A stretch of 64,000 bases of DNA from Methylotenera_A sp040079935. GTDB taxonomy: Bacteria; Pseudomonadota; Gammaproteobacteria; Burkholderiales; Methylophilaceae. The stretch covers positions 1 to 64,000 of the forward strand of contig JBEBJI010000002.1 in the NCBI GenBank assembly GCA_040079935.1. The letters run 5' to 3'. The notes below the pieces were generated by a model. The model was not told where the DNA came from. It searched no databases and worked only from the letters and a program-made list of their open reading frames with translations. Position numbers and translations under genes: made by a program. Position 1 is the first letter of the stretch, and the number at the start of each line of letters is the position of its first letter. Below are positions 26,254 to 34,338 of the stretch, piece by piece.

Positions 26254-27843
26254 ATGGATAAGACACGCAGAAGCTTAATGTTAGCATCAGTCGCTACAGT
26301 AGTGACGAGTCTATTTGGGTTAGGTGCAACACATCAAATTGCCAACAAAAGAGTAGCGTCAGCTGCAAATGCGCGGCTTGGCATGAACATAGCGGGTATT
26401 GCCGATTGGGGAACTGAGTTTCCATTTGTAGACTTATTTAAGCAATCGCGCGCATGGTTTATAGAAGGCAAGGAGCCTGAAAATTCGGGTCTAGTGCTTG
26501 ATGCAGAGGGATGGATAACCCGACTTCCGCTTGGTTTAACTGCTTCTACTATTATTAGCTCGATAGGTGACAGTCATTTTCCTAGTGGAGATTACGTCAT
26601 TTTGTACGATGGAGAAGGTGTAATTAAAGTACCTAACCACTTTAATAAATCAGCCACACCAGGGCGTTTAGTAGTGCGTGTAAATGGTCAAAAAGGTATT
26701 TTTCGCTTAGATATCACTAAAATAAATCCGCAAAATTATATAAAAAATATTCGAGTAGTATTGAAAGAGCACGAAGAAACTTACCAAACACTTCACTGGA
26801 ATCCTATATTTTTAAAGCGCTGGTCTGGCGTTTCTTGTTTGCGCTTTATGGATTTCATGCAAACGAATAATTCGTCACAAAAAAATTGGGAAAGCCGCCC
26901 CAAACCAACGGACGCGAATTTTTCAACTAAAGGCGTGCCAGTCGAATGGCTGGTGGATTTAGCTAATCGGTTGAATTGTGATGCGTGGTTTTGCATGCCA
27001 CACCTAGCAGATGATGACTATGTTAAAAGATTTGCGCAATATGTAGAGAAAAATTTAAAAACTGAATTACGTGCCTGGGTAGAATACTCAAATGAGGTTT
27101 GGAATGGTGGATTCAATCAAAATAGTTATGCAAGTAAAGCTGGTCAGAGCCTAAAGTTCGCTGACAAACCATGGGAAGCAGCATGGAAATTTAATGCATA
27201 TAGATCAGTGCAAATTTTTAATGGGTGGGTTGAGGTATTTGGTGGCACGCATCGATTGATACGCGTGCTCGCATCGCAAGCGGTTTATACAGAAGTTGCT
27301 AAACAAATACTAGGCTTTAAGTTGCCAAACAACAAGGTTGCGGCAGAGCAAGCTGATGTGCTTGCTATTGCAAACTACATGTCATTAGGCGTTTCGCCGA
27401 AATTAGAGAATGGTATAAATGATAAAATTGTCGCAGACTGGTCACTTGCAAAATTATTTGATTATTTGAGTAATACAGAGTTACCAGCGTGCCAAGTATG
27501 GTTAGAAGAGAACAAAAAAATTGCCGATGAATATGGTTTAAAATTAGTCGGTTACGAAGCAGGGCAGCACTTAGTGGGCTACTCAGGCGCAGAGAATAAC
27601 GACAAACTAACTGCATTATTTTTGCAGGCAAATGCAGATAAACGCATGGGTGAGCTTTATGCTAAAAGCCTAGCGCTTTGGCAACAAATAGGCGGCGATT
27701 TAATTTGTAACTTTACTAGTGTACAAGGCTGGAGTAAGTGGGGCAGCTGGGGCATACAACAATATCAAGATGAGTTGCCCAGCTCAAAATTTAAAGCTGT
27801 GATGGATTGGGCTAAATCTCGTGGGCAAAAAGTAAATTACTAA
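26254..27843 (+). CDS. Tat-exported glycoside-hydrolase-like protein of unknown specificity
   Basis: 529-residue protein. The N-terminus has a twin-arginine signal (TRRSLML at residues 4-10, then a hydrophobic stretch to about 30), so a folded periplasmic or secreted protein is expected. The remainder looks like a clan GH-A TIM barrel: SNEVWN places a candidate acid/base at E281 and GYEAGQH a candidate nucleophile at E435, a spacing usual for the clan. Tryptophans are frequent, and RFMDFMQTNNS with nearby W and R residues is a recognisable block in uncharacterised cellulose-binding-annotated proteins. No carbohydrate-binding module is obvious. It lies between mtnA (2 bases) and an aldolase gene (16 bases), an odd place for a polysaccharide enzyme. 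Catalytic residues are inferred. Confidence 0.6.
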   Translation: MDKTRRSLMLASVATVVTSLFGLGATHQIANKRVASAANARLGMNIAGIADWGTEFPFVDLFKQSRAWFIEGKEPENSGLVLDAEGWITRLPLGLTASTIISSIGDSHFPSGDYVILYDGEGVIKVPNHFNKSATPGRLVVRVNGQKGIFRLDITKINPQNYIKNIRVVLKEHEETYQTLHWNPIFLKRWSGVSCLRFMDFMQTNNSSQKNWESRPKPTDANFSTKGVPVEWLVDLANRLNCDAWFCMPHLADDDYVKRFAQYVEKNLKTELRAWVEYSNEVWNGGFNQNSYASKAGQSLKFADKPWEAAWKFNAYRSVQIFNGWVEVFGGTHRLIRVLASQAVYTEVAKQILGFKLPNNKVAAEQADVLAIANYMSLGVSPKLENGINDKIVADWSLAKLFDYLSNTELPACQVWLEENKKIADEYGLKLVGYEAGQHLVGYSGAENNDKLTALFLQANADKRMGELYAKSLALWQQIGGDLICNFTSVQGWSKWGSWGIQQYQDELPSSKFKAVMDWAKSRGQKVNY

Positions 27844-27859
27844 TTTAAGAGATTTTTAA

Positions 27860-28522
27860 ATGAAAAAATCAGAATCCATGTTGCAGGAAAAACTATTAGA
27901 AACCGCTCAAAAGCTAATGGAGCTCGGCTTGAATAAAGGCACAGCGGGCAATTGCAGTGTGCGCTTTGAGGGCGGATTTCTAGTTACACCAAGCGGCATG
28001 GCGGTAGAAGACATGACGCCAGCCACCATGGTGAAAATGCAATTTGACGGCAGTTACGAGCCAAATAAAATTCCAAGTTCCGAATGGCGTTTTCATTGCG
28101 ACATTCTAAAAAGTCGCCCCGAAATCAACGCCGTCATTCACACCCACAGCATGTTCGCCACCACGCTGGCGTGCTTGCACAAAGATATTCCACCGTTTCA
28201 CTACATGATAGCCGTCACGGGCGCAGATACCATTCGCTGCGCGCCTTACGCGCTATTTGGCACGCAAGTGCTTTCCGACCACGCGCTGGCGGCCTTGTAC
28301 CACAGCAAAGCCTGCCTGTTGGCTAATCATGGCATGATAGCGCTGGGGCGCGATTTGGAAGATGCATTGGCGGTGACGGTAGAAGTAGAAAACCTGTGCG
28401 AGCAGTATTGGCGTATCTTACAAATTTCTCATGGACAGCTCGGTGAGCCGCATATTTTATCTGAGGCCGAAATGCACGACGTGTTTCAACAGTTTAAGGG
28501 TTATGGCAAGTGGGCGATTTAA
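27860..28522 (+). CDS. Class II aldolase/adducin family protein, probable methylthioribulose-1-phosphate aldolase
   Basis: 220-residue zinc aldolase of the FucA/MtnB/Ald2 fold. GTAGNCSVR (phosphate binding) is near residue 28. The metal histidines are in IHTHSMFA and in ANHGMIA, and a catalytic glutamate is probably in PSSEWRFH. In several bacteria MtnA is paired with such an aldolase (Ald2), which splits methylthioribulose 1-phosphate into DHAP and methylthioacetaldehyde. Closeness to mtnA supports that role. MtnB dehydratase or fuculose-phosphate aldolase are the alternatives; the fold is firm, the substrate inferred. It is followed by a repeat-rich region. Confidence 0.75.
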   Translation: MKKSESMLQEKLLETAQKLMELGLNKGTAGNCSVRFEGGFLVTPSGMAVEDMTPATMVKMQFDGSYEPNKIPSSEWRFHCDILKSRPEINAVIHTHSMFATTLACLHKDIPPFHYMIAVTGADTIRCAPYALFGTQVLSDHALAALYHSKACLLANHGMIALGRDLEDALAVTVEVENLCEQYWRILQISHGQLGEPHILSEAEMHDVFQQFKGYGKWAI

Positions 28523-28529
28523 CTCATCT

Positions 28530-28770
28530 TAACTCGTCATTCCGACGAAAGTCGGAATCCCGTGACTTTTGAAACAAGTCGGGGGTAGCCCGACACCTAG
28601 TTACTTTCTTTTAAGTGCTTAAAAAGAAAGTAACCAAAGAAAACAGCACCCCGCTGCCGCTTCATCCTTCGGTCTTAGCGCCGCATCTGGGCGGCTGCGG
28701 AACTCGCTTCGCTCAAACAGTCCTCGCCGCTTACCATCTGCCGCTCAAGCCGAAGGCGCGGCAAAGGGGA
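28530..28770. repeat. Mosaic intergenic repeat block
   Basis: No coding frame is convincing here. The block starts with the hairpin ATTCCGAC-GAAA-GTCGGAAT (28539-28558). A 13-base inverted repeat GTTACTTTCTTTT/AAAAGAAAGTAAC follows (28600-28612 and 28622-28634). The rest is a GC-rich stretch including CTCGCTTCGCTCAAACAG, of a kind I know from intergenic repeats of Betaproteobacteria. Its GC content is clearly above the flanking genes. The first hairpin could stop transcription from mtnA-aldolase. Confidence 0.6.
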
Positions 28771-29352
28771 CTAATTTAGCGGAAAACGTTCATTAGTAGG
28801 GACTGATTCCGCTGTTAGCGTCGCAAAATCAAAAGGTGAGCCAACTGAATCTGATTGACTTGAAACACACAGAAAAACCTGCATAAATTCATTTTTTAGC
28901 TCATTTATATTCGATGCTTTCAATATTACTGGCTGAACCCCTACGCCGCGCGAATGCACGTAAAGTTCAGTTGTTGAAAGATTTGTTATATTGTTGTTTT
29001 GAGGAGTTACTTCTAAAAGTTCATATCCATCAGTGCAAAACCCACCAATCAACATTCCCAGAGTTTGTTCCGAATACTGATAATTGCAAAGTTCTTGGCA
29101 GATATGCGTAGCAAGTTCTTTTGGTGATGTAAATGTGGTTGGCAGGTTTCTAACATAGCATGGAATAGTGGTAGGAAAATTCAAGGGGTTGCCACCAAAG
29201 CTAGCTATGACGTAGTTGCCAACTTTGAATAGTTTGTCATCTTCACCATTTGTGTAAGTTGATATATCTGCATCTGCAATACCAGTTTTAATACGACGGT
29301 CAGCAGCAATTACTGCATGCCCATCAATCACTGAAGCCAAAATTAGCGTCAT
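28771..29352 (-). CDS. Proteasome-type Ntn-hydrolase (stand-alone 20S beta-subunit-like peptidase)
   Basis: 193-residue protein whose N-terminus MTLILASVIDGHAVIAADRR fits a proteasome beta subunit. Removal of Met would expose Thr as the nucleophile. D18 then sits at mature position 17, as in proteasomes, and K40 in DDKLFKVG matches the catalytic lysine that precedes the conserved KIFK-like strand. ASFGGN and LIGGFCTDGYELLEVTP continue the fold. Proteasome-like proteins without an actinobacterial-type proteasome (HslV, Anbu, BPH) are known in Proteobacteria; which group this belongs to I cannot say. No ATPase partner or HslU is adjacent. A GGAG ribosome site precedes the ATG, 20 bases after actP on the same strand. 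The stop abuts the repeat block. Confidence 0.7.
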   Translation of the reverse strand: MTLILASVIDGHAVIAADRRIKTGIADADISTYTNGEDDKLFKVGNYVIASFGGNPLNFPTTIPCYVRNLPTTFTSPKELATHICQELCNYQYSEQTLGMLIGGFCTDGYELLEVTPQNNNITNLSTTELYVHSRGVGVQPVILKASNINELKNEFMQVFLCVSSQSDSVGSPFDFATLTAESVPTNERFPLN

Positions 29353-29372
29353 CGATTACTCCAAATAGTAAG

Positions 29373-31370
29373 TTAATGTGAAACATCTTCCACATGCAAG
29401 CCAGTATTTTGGCGTACATACAGTTCTTCCCACAAGTCTTCGGCGCGTTTATCGCGTGTTAAAAGGCTAAACAGAATTACCATTAAAAAACCGAGTGGAA
29501 TAGAAATAATACCTGGGTTTTTAAGTCGAAACAGCGGTTTCTCAAGCCCCACAATGCTAGTAGTTTGATTAGAAAACTTGGCTAAATCCTCATTGGCTTT
29601 GCTGATGGTTTTTTCTAGTTCTGTCATTTGTTTGTTAATTCCTGCAACCGCTTCTTGGCTGCGGATGCGCATGAGTAGCTCTTTTAATTCGACAATTTTT
29701 TGCGGTGCGGAAATCACGGCTTCAGTCGCAGGTTTTGCGGCTTCACGTTTTTTGCAAATGGTGAAAAACTCGCAAATAATTCCTTCACTTAATTTAGCAT
29801 CACTACTAGCCTTATTCGGTGCGCCTTGCAGCACGATGTTTGCATCGGCTAAAACCTTTTGCGGGTAGGTCATATTGGGTGAAATCAGTACCAATAAAAT
29901 CGCGCTGCCTGCGCCAATCAGCATGCCCATGACTACGCCTGTGGTGTTGCATTTTTTCCAGTAAAGCGTGAGGAAAATGGCGGGTAAATTGCTGCTGGCG
30001 GCCACGGCAAACGCCATGCCGACTAGGTGCGCCACGTTTTGGCCTTTGGCGAGTATGCCAATAAAAATGGCGACAATACCAACGCCAATGCTGGCGATGC
30101 GCGCGGCTTTCATTTGTTGCGCTTGCGTTGCATTGCCGTCTTTAATCACGTTTACATATAAATCGTGTGCGATTGCGCTAGCACTTGCTAGCACCAAACC
30201 TGCGACGACGGCGACAATAGTGGCAAACGCGACCGCCGCCACAAACGCCAACATAAAATTACCCAGCAACGAGTTTTGTCCGCCACCCAAATATTGAGCC
30301 AACAAAGGTGCGGCCATGTTGCCGCCTTTATCAATGCCGCCGATGGTTTCCGGGCCAACGTGCATGGCGGCACCAAAACCCAAAAATAAGGTGAGCACAT
30401 AAAAGCCGCCAATAATCGCCATTGCCCACACCACACTTTTACGCGCTTCTTGCGCGTTGGGCACGGTAAAAAAGCGCATTAAAATGTGCGGCAAGCCCGC
30501 AGTGCCAAACACCAGCGCCATGCCTAGGCTAATTTGGTCGATGGGATCTTTTAAAAATAAACCAGGTTCTAAAAAGCGTTGCCCTAATTCTTCTGGCGTC
30601 ATCGTACTCGCCGCTGCACCTAATAATTTCGCCACTTGTGCTTGAATTTTTGGCTCATTCACTACTGCTTGTAAAAATGCTGGCAGGCTAAAACCATAAG
30701 GCAACCAAACTAAAGTGACTAAAACAAAAGAAGCAATGACCAATAAAACTGCTTTGACGATTTGCACGTAAGTTGTCGCCACCATGCCGCCGAACACCAC
30801 GTAAGCTAGCATGAGCGTGCCGACCGCGATAACCGAAACTTCGTAATCGATCCCGATGAGCGTTTTCACCAGCACGCCGCCACCGACCATTTGTGCGGTG
30901 AGGTAGAAAATGCTGACAGTAATGGTAGAAAGTGCGGCGATCACGCGCGCTTTTTTTGGGTCGTTACGAAACGCTAAAATGTCGCCCAACGTGTATTTGC
31001 CGATGTTGCGGCAGGGTTCGGCAATCACCAAAAGCACGGCAATGTAGCCCATGAGAAAGCCAACCGAATACATAAAACCGTCGTAGCCGTACAATGAAAT
31101 CAAACCCGCAATACCGAGGAAAGACGCGGCTGACAGATAATCGCCAGCAATCGCCCAGCCATTTTGCAAACCAGAGATTGAGTTGCCTGCGGCGTAAAAA
31201 TCTTCGGTAGATTTTACGCGCTTGCTAGCGCGCCAAGTGATGTACATGGTGGCCGCGATAATGCTGCTAAATACGACAAAAGTAAGCCAACGATATTCAT
31301 TTGAGACCTCGCTAGAAGCCAATACTGGTGCGGATTGCAGGGCAGCACATAAAAGCAGTAATTTCTTCAT
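29373..31370 (-). CDS. actP: Cation/acetate symporter (ActP-like) with a coiled-coil insertion
   Basis: 665-residue sodium:solute symporter; E. coli ActP has 549. The ATG at 31370, overlapping the upstream DUF485 gene by 4 bases, gives a signal-peptide-like N-terminus. Conserved ActP blocks include DFYAAGNSISGLQNGWAIAG, DYLSAASFLGI, FGTAGLPHILMRFFTV and about 13 membrane helices. The extra length is a hydrophilic insert at about residues 500-615 between the last helices, with heptad-like LKELLMRIRSQEAVAGI and KQMTELEKTISKANEDL segments that should form a coiled coil. The substrate could be acetate or another short carboxylate. Bases 31313-31348 in its signal region resemble the dispersed repeat. 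Confidence 0.85.
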   Translation of the reverse strand: MKKLLLLCAALQSAPVLASSEVSNEYRWLTFVVFSSIIAATMYITWRASKRVKSTEDFYAAGNSISGLQNGWAIAGDYLSAASFLGIAGLISLYGYDGFMYSVGFLMGYIAVLLVIAEPCRNIGKYTLGDILAFRNDPKKARVIAALSTITVSIFYLTAQMVGGGVLVKTLIGIDYEVSVIAVGTLMLAYVVFGGMVATTYVQIVKAVLLVIASFVLVTLVWLPYGFSLPAFLQAVVNEPKIQAQVAKLLGAAASTMTPEELGQRFLEPGLFLKDPIDQISLGMALVFGTAGLPHILMRFFTVPNAQEARKSVVWAMAIIGGFYVLTLFLGFGAAMHVGPETIGGIDKGGNMAAPLLAQYLGGGQNSLLGNFMLAFVAAVAFATIVAVVAGLVLASASAIAHDLYVNVIKDGNATQAQQMKAARIASIGVGIVAIFIGILAKGQNVAHLVGMAFAVAASSNLPAIFLTLYWKKCNTTGVVMGMLIGAGSAILLVLISPNMTYPQKVLADANIVLQGAPNKASSDAKLSEGIICEFFTICKKREAAKPATEAVISAPQKIVELKELLMRIRSQEAVAGINKQMTELEKTISKANEDLAKFSNQTTSIVGLEKPLFRLKNPGIISIPLGFLMVILFSLLTRDKRAEDLWEELYVRQNTGLHVEDVSH

Positions 31371-31693
31371 TTTAGGCCTTTTATATTGTGTGCGTCTTGC
31401 ACTAATTCGCGTGCTCTTGCGTCGAATTCTGTATTTGCGCGCTTGGCGTAAACAATGGCGATTGCCCAAGCGACAATAAATTGCGAAAGCGCAAAAAATA
31501 AACCGACGTTAATCACGCCCCAAATTTTCACTTTTAAAATGTCTTGAAAATACGCGGTGGAAATTGGCAATAAAAAATAAAAAATCAATGCAAACAACAT
31601 CATGCGCCACAAGAATTTATTTTTATCTCGATGCAGGGCTTGAAAGCGCGGGTCGGCCTCGACTGCTTCCCAATGAATATCAGATTTTTGCAA
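31367..31693 (-). CDS. DUF485 inner-membrane protein (YjcH-like)
   Basis: 108-residue protein with two membrane segments (about residues 33-53 and 65-88). DUF485 proteins are regularly encoded just before ActP symporters (yjcH-actP in E. coli) and may help in symporter assembly or function. RFQALHRDKNKFLWRMM is the conserved N-terminal block. The stop overlaps the actP start (ATGA), so translation is coupled. It is divergent from pyrG, with a 131-base gap that must hold promoters for both. Confidence 0.85.
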   Translation of the reverse strand: MQKSDIHWEAVEADPRFQALHRDKNKFLWRMMLFALIFYFLLPISTAYFQDILKVKIWGVINVGLFFALSQFIVAWAIAIVYAKRANTEFDARARELVQDAHNIKGLK

Positions 31694-31824
31694 GACTATT
31701 CTTCCAAGTTTTTAGATTATTTTTTAATTTTTGCGCATGATTTTAATGGTGATTGTACTGGCTTTGCGGTAAAATTTCTTCCCGTCTGTACGAATTTAAT
31801 CGTGCTCCAATATTCAAGGGTTTT

Positions 31825-33456
31825 ATGACCAAATATGTATTCGTCACCGGCGGTGTAGTTTCCTCATTAGGCAAAGGCATCGCGGCCGCCAGCCTAGGCG
31901 CTATCCTCGAATCGCGCGGTATCAAAGTGACCATGCTCAAGCTCGATCCCTATATCAACGTTGACCCTGGCACCATGTCGCCTTTTCAGCATGGCGAGGT
32001 TTTTGTCACCGATGACGGCGCAGAAACCGACTTGGATTTAGGCCATTACGAGCGTTTTATTTCTAGTCGCATGGCCAAGCGTAATAACTTTACCACTGGC
32101 CAAATTTACGAAAGCGTGATTAAAAAAGAGCGTCGTGGCGAATATTTGGGCAAAACAGTACAAGTCATTCCGCACATTACCGATGAGATTAAAGCACACA
32201 TTCGACGTGGCGCAGAAGGCGCGGATGTGGCGATTGTCGAGGTTGGTGGCACGGTAGGTGATATTGAATCACTACCGTTTCTGGAAGCCATCCGTCAAAT
32301 GGGTTTTGAAGGCGGTCGTGCCAGCGCGTGTTATGTGCATTTGACTTTATTGCCGTGGATTCCTACCGCAGGCGAGCTTAAAACCAAACCGACGCAACAC
32401 TCGGTTAAAGAATTACGTGAAATCGGCATTCAGCCGGATATTTTATTGTGCCGCGCGGAACGTGAAATACCAGAAGAAGAAAAGCGCAAAATTGCGTTGT
32501 TTACCAATGTGGCGTTTGAAGCGGTGATTAGCGCGATTGATAGCGATTCGATTTACAAAATTCCTGGTTTGTTGCATGACCAAATGATGGATGAAATTGT
32601 CTGCCATAAGCTGGATATTTTAGCCAAAGCAGCCGATTTATCTAGCTGGAAATACATCACTGAGCGTTTAGCTAATCCAAAATTCAACGTTGATATTGCA
32701 TTTGTTGGCAAGTATGTGGATTTAGCCGATTCGTACAAATCGCTCACCGAAGCTTTAATTCACGCGGGAATCCATACTGAATCTAAAGTAAAAATTCACT
32801 ATATAGATAGCGAAGAAATCGAAAAAAGTGGCACCGATGCGCTGAAAAATATGGACGCGATTTTGATTCCTGGCGGATTTGGTGTGCGCGGCACGGAAGG
32901 CAAAATTGCCGCAATTAAATACGCCAGAGAAAACAAAATACCTTACTTGGGTATTTGTTTAGGCATGCAATTGGCGGTGATTGAGTTTGCGCGCAATGTG
33001 GCAAATTTGAAAGATGCGAACAGCACAGAATTCAATTCCGATGCACCACATAAGCTGATTGGTCTGATTACCGAATGGAAAGATGCGACGGGGAAAGTGG
33101 AAGTGCGCGATGAAAATTCTGACCTTGGCGGAACCATGCGTTTGGGTGCACAAAGTTGCCCGATTGTGCCAAATACTTTGGCGGCCAGCATTTACGGCGC
33201 GCAAGTGAACGAGCGCCATCGCCATCGTTACGAAGTCAACAACCACTACGTCGAGCAGCTTAAAAAAGCGGGTATGGTGATTTCCGCGCGCACCACGGGC
33301 GAGGATTTATGTGAGATTATCGAGTTGCCAAAAGTGACGCATCCATGGTTTGTCGGCGTGCAATTTCACCCAGAATTTACCTCAAATCCACGCACAGGTC
33401 ATCCACTGTTTAAGGCTTATGTAGAAGCGGCTTTAGCGCACAAGGGAAAAAAATAA
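31825..33456 (+). CDS. pyrG: CTP synthase
   Basis: 543-residue enzyme that aminates UTP to CTP with glutamine. The ATG at 31825 gives the family N-terminus MTKYVFVTGGVVSSLGKG; the frame runs 24 codons further upstream without similarity. The amidoligase domain (to about residue 265) has the P-loop GGVVSSLGKG and TMLKLDPYINVDPG. The class I glutamine amidotransferase domain has the nucleophile cysteine in GICLGMQ and the His-Glu pair in FHPEF. The stop shares a base with kdsA (TAATG). pyrG-kdsA-eno-ftsB is a widespread order. Confidence 0.95.
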   Translation: MTKYVFVTGGVVSSLGKGIAAASLGAILESRGIKVTMLKLDPYINVDPGTMSPFQHGEVFVTDDGAETDLDLGHYERFISSRMAKRNNFTTGQIYESVIKKERRGEYLGKTVQVIPHITDEIKAHIRRGAEGADVAIVEVGGTVGDIESLPFLEAIRQMGFEGGRASACYVHLTLLPWIPTAGELKTKPTQHSVKELREIGIQPDILLCRAEREIPEEEKRKIALFTNVAFEAVISAIDSDSIYKIPGLLHDQMMDEIVCHKLDILAKAADLSSWKYITERLANPKFNVDIAFVGKYVDLADSYKSLTEALIHAGIHTESKVKIHYIDSEEIEKSGTDALKNMDAILIPGGFGVRGTEGKIAAIKYARENKIPYLGICLGMQLAVIEFARNVANLKDANSTEFNSDAPHKLIGLITEWKDATGKVEVRDENSDLGGTMRLGAQSCPIVPNTLAASIYGAQVNERHRHRYEVNNHYVEQLKKAGMVISARTTGEDLCEIIELPKVTHPWFVGVQFHPEFTSNPRTGHPLFKAYVEAALAHKGKK

Positions 33457-34295
33457 TGAAATTATGTGGCTTTGAAGCGGGCTTAGATAAACCTTTGTTT
33501 TTAATTGCAGGCCCGTGCGTGATTGAATCGCGTGAATTTGCGATTGAAACCGCGGGCAAGTTAAAAGAAATTGCGGCTAGCGTCGGCATTCCGTTTATTT
33601 ACAAATCAAGTTACGATAAAGCCAACAGAAGCTCGACCAAGACCTTTCGTGGCTTTGGACTGGATGAAGGTTTGCGCATTTTAGACGAAGTTAAAGTGCA
33701 AGTTGGCGTGCCAGTGTTGACGGACGTGCATACTGAAGAACAAGTGCCGCACGTGGCAGCAGTGGTAGATGTGCTACAAACGCCCGCTTTCTTATGCAGA
33801 CAAACTGATTTTATTATCGCGGTTGCCACTTGCGGCAAGCCAGTGAACATTAAAAAAGGTCAGTTTTTAGCGCCGCACGACATGCTGCAAGTGGTGAGAA
33901 AGGCCAAAGAAGCCAACGGTAACGCAGATACGATTATGGTTTGCGAACGCGGCGCGAGCTTTGGTTACAACACACTTGTTTCGGATATGCGCAGCTTGGC
34001 GATTATGCGTGAGACCAATTGTCCTGTGGTGTTCGATGCCACTCATTCAGTACAGCAACCTGGCGGCCAAGGTGATAAAAGCGGCGGTCAGCGTGAGTTT
34101 GTGTCTGTTTTGGCTCGGGCTGCGGTGGCTAGCGGCATTGCGGGCGTGTTTATGGAAACGCATCCTGATCCTTCAAAAGCTTTATCTGACGGCCCAAACG
34201 CGTGGCCGCTGCACAAAATGGAAGATTTATTGCATTTGTTGGTGGATATGGATAAATTGGTGAAAAAAGCAGGTCTAGCTGAACAGAGCTTATAA
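33456..34295 (+). CDS. kdsA: 3-deoxy-8-phosphooctulonate synthase (KDO-8-phosphate synthase)
   Basis: 279-residue enzyme that condenses phosphoenolpyruvate with arabinose 5-phosphate for the KDO of lipopolysaccharide. Motifs are IAGPCVIESREFA at the start, YKSSYDKANRSS (PEP and A5P binding), FLCRQTDFI, and CERGASFGYNTLVSDMR near the C-terminal half. FDATHSVQQPGG is also typical. An asparagine in DKANRSS fits the metal-independent class; this is family knowledge and not tested. It overlaps pyrG by one base. Confidence 0.95.
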   Translation: MKLCGFEAGLDKPLFLIAGPCVIESREFAIETAGKLKEIAASVGIPFIYKSSYDKANRSSTKTFRGFGLDEGLRILDEVKVQVGVPVLTDVHTEEQVPHVAAVVDVLQTPAFLCRQTDFIIAVATCGKPVNIKKGQFLAPHDMLQVVRKAKEANGNADTIMVCERGASFGYNTLVSDMRSLAIMRETNCPVVFDATHSVQQPGGQGDKSGGQREFVSVLARAAVASGIAGVFMETHPDPSKALSDGPNAWPLHKMEDLLHLLVDMDKLVKKAGLAEQSL

Positions 34296-34338
34296 GCTGA
34301 ACAAACTTTGTAGATTACGTAGATAAAAGGAACTAAAA

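Noticed and set aside
28539..28634. Small RNA or insertion-sequence remnant
   Set aside because: Hairpins are present, but I see no promoter and no transposase fragment; a mosaic repeat block explains the structure better.
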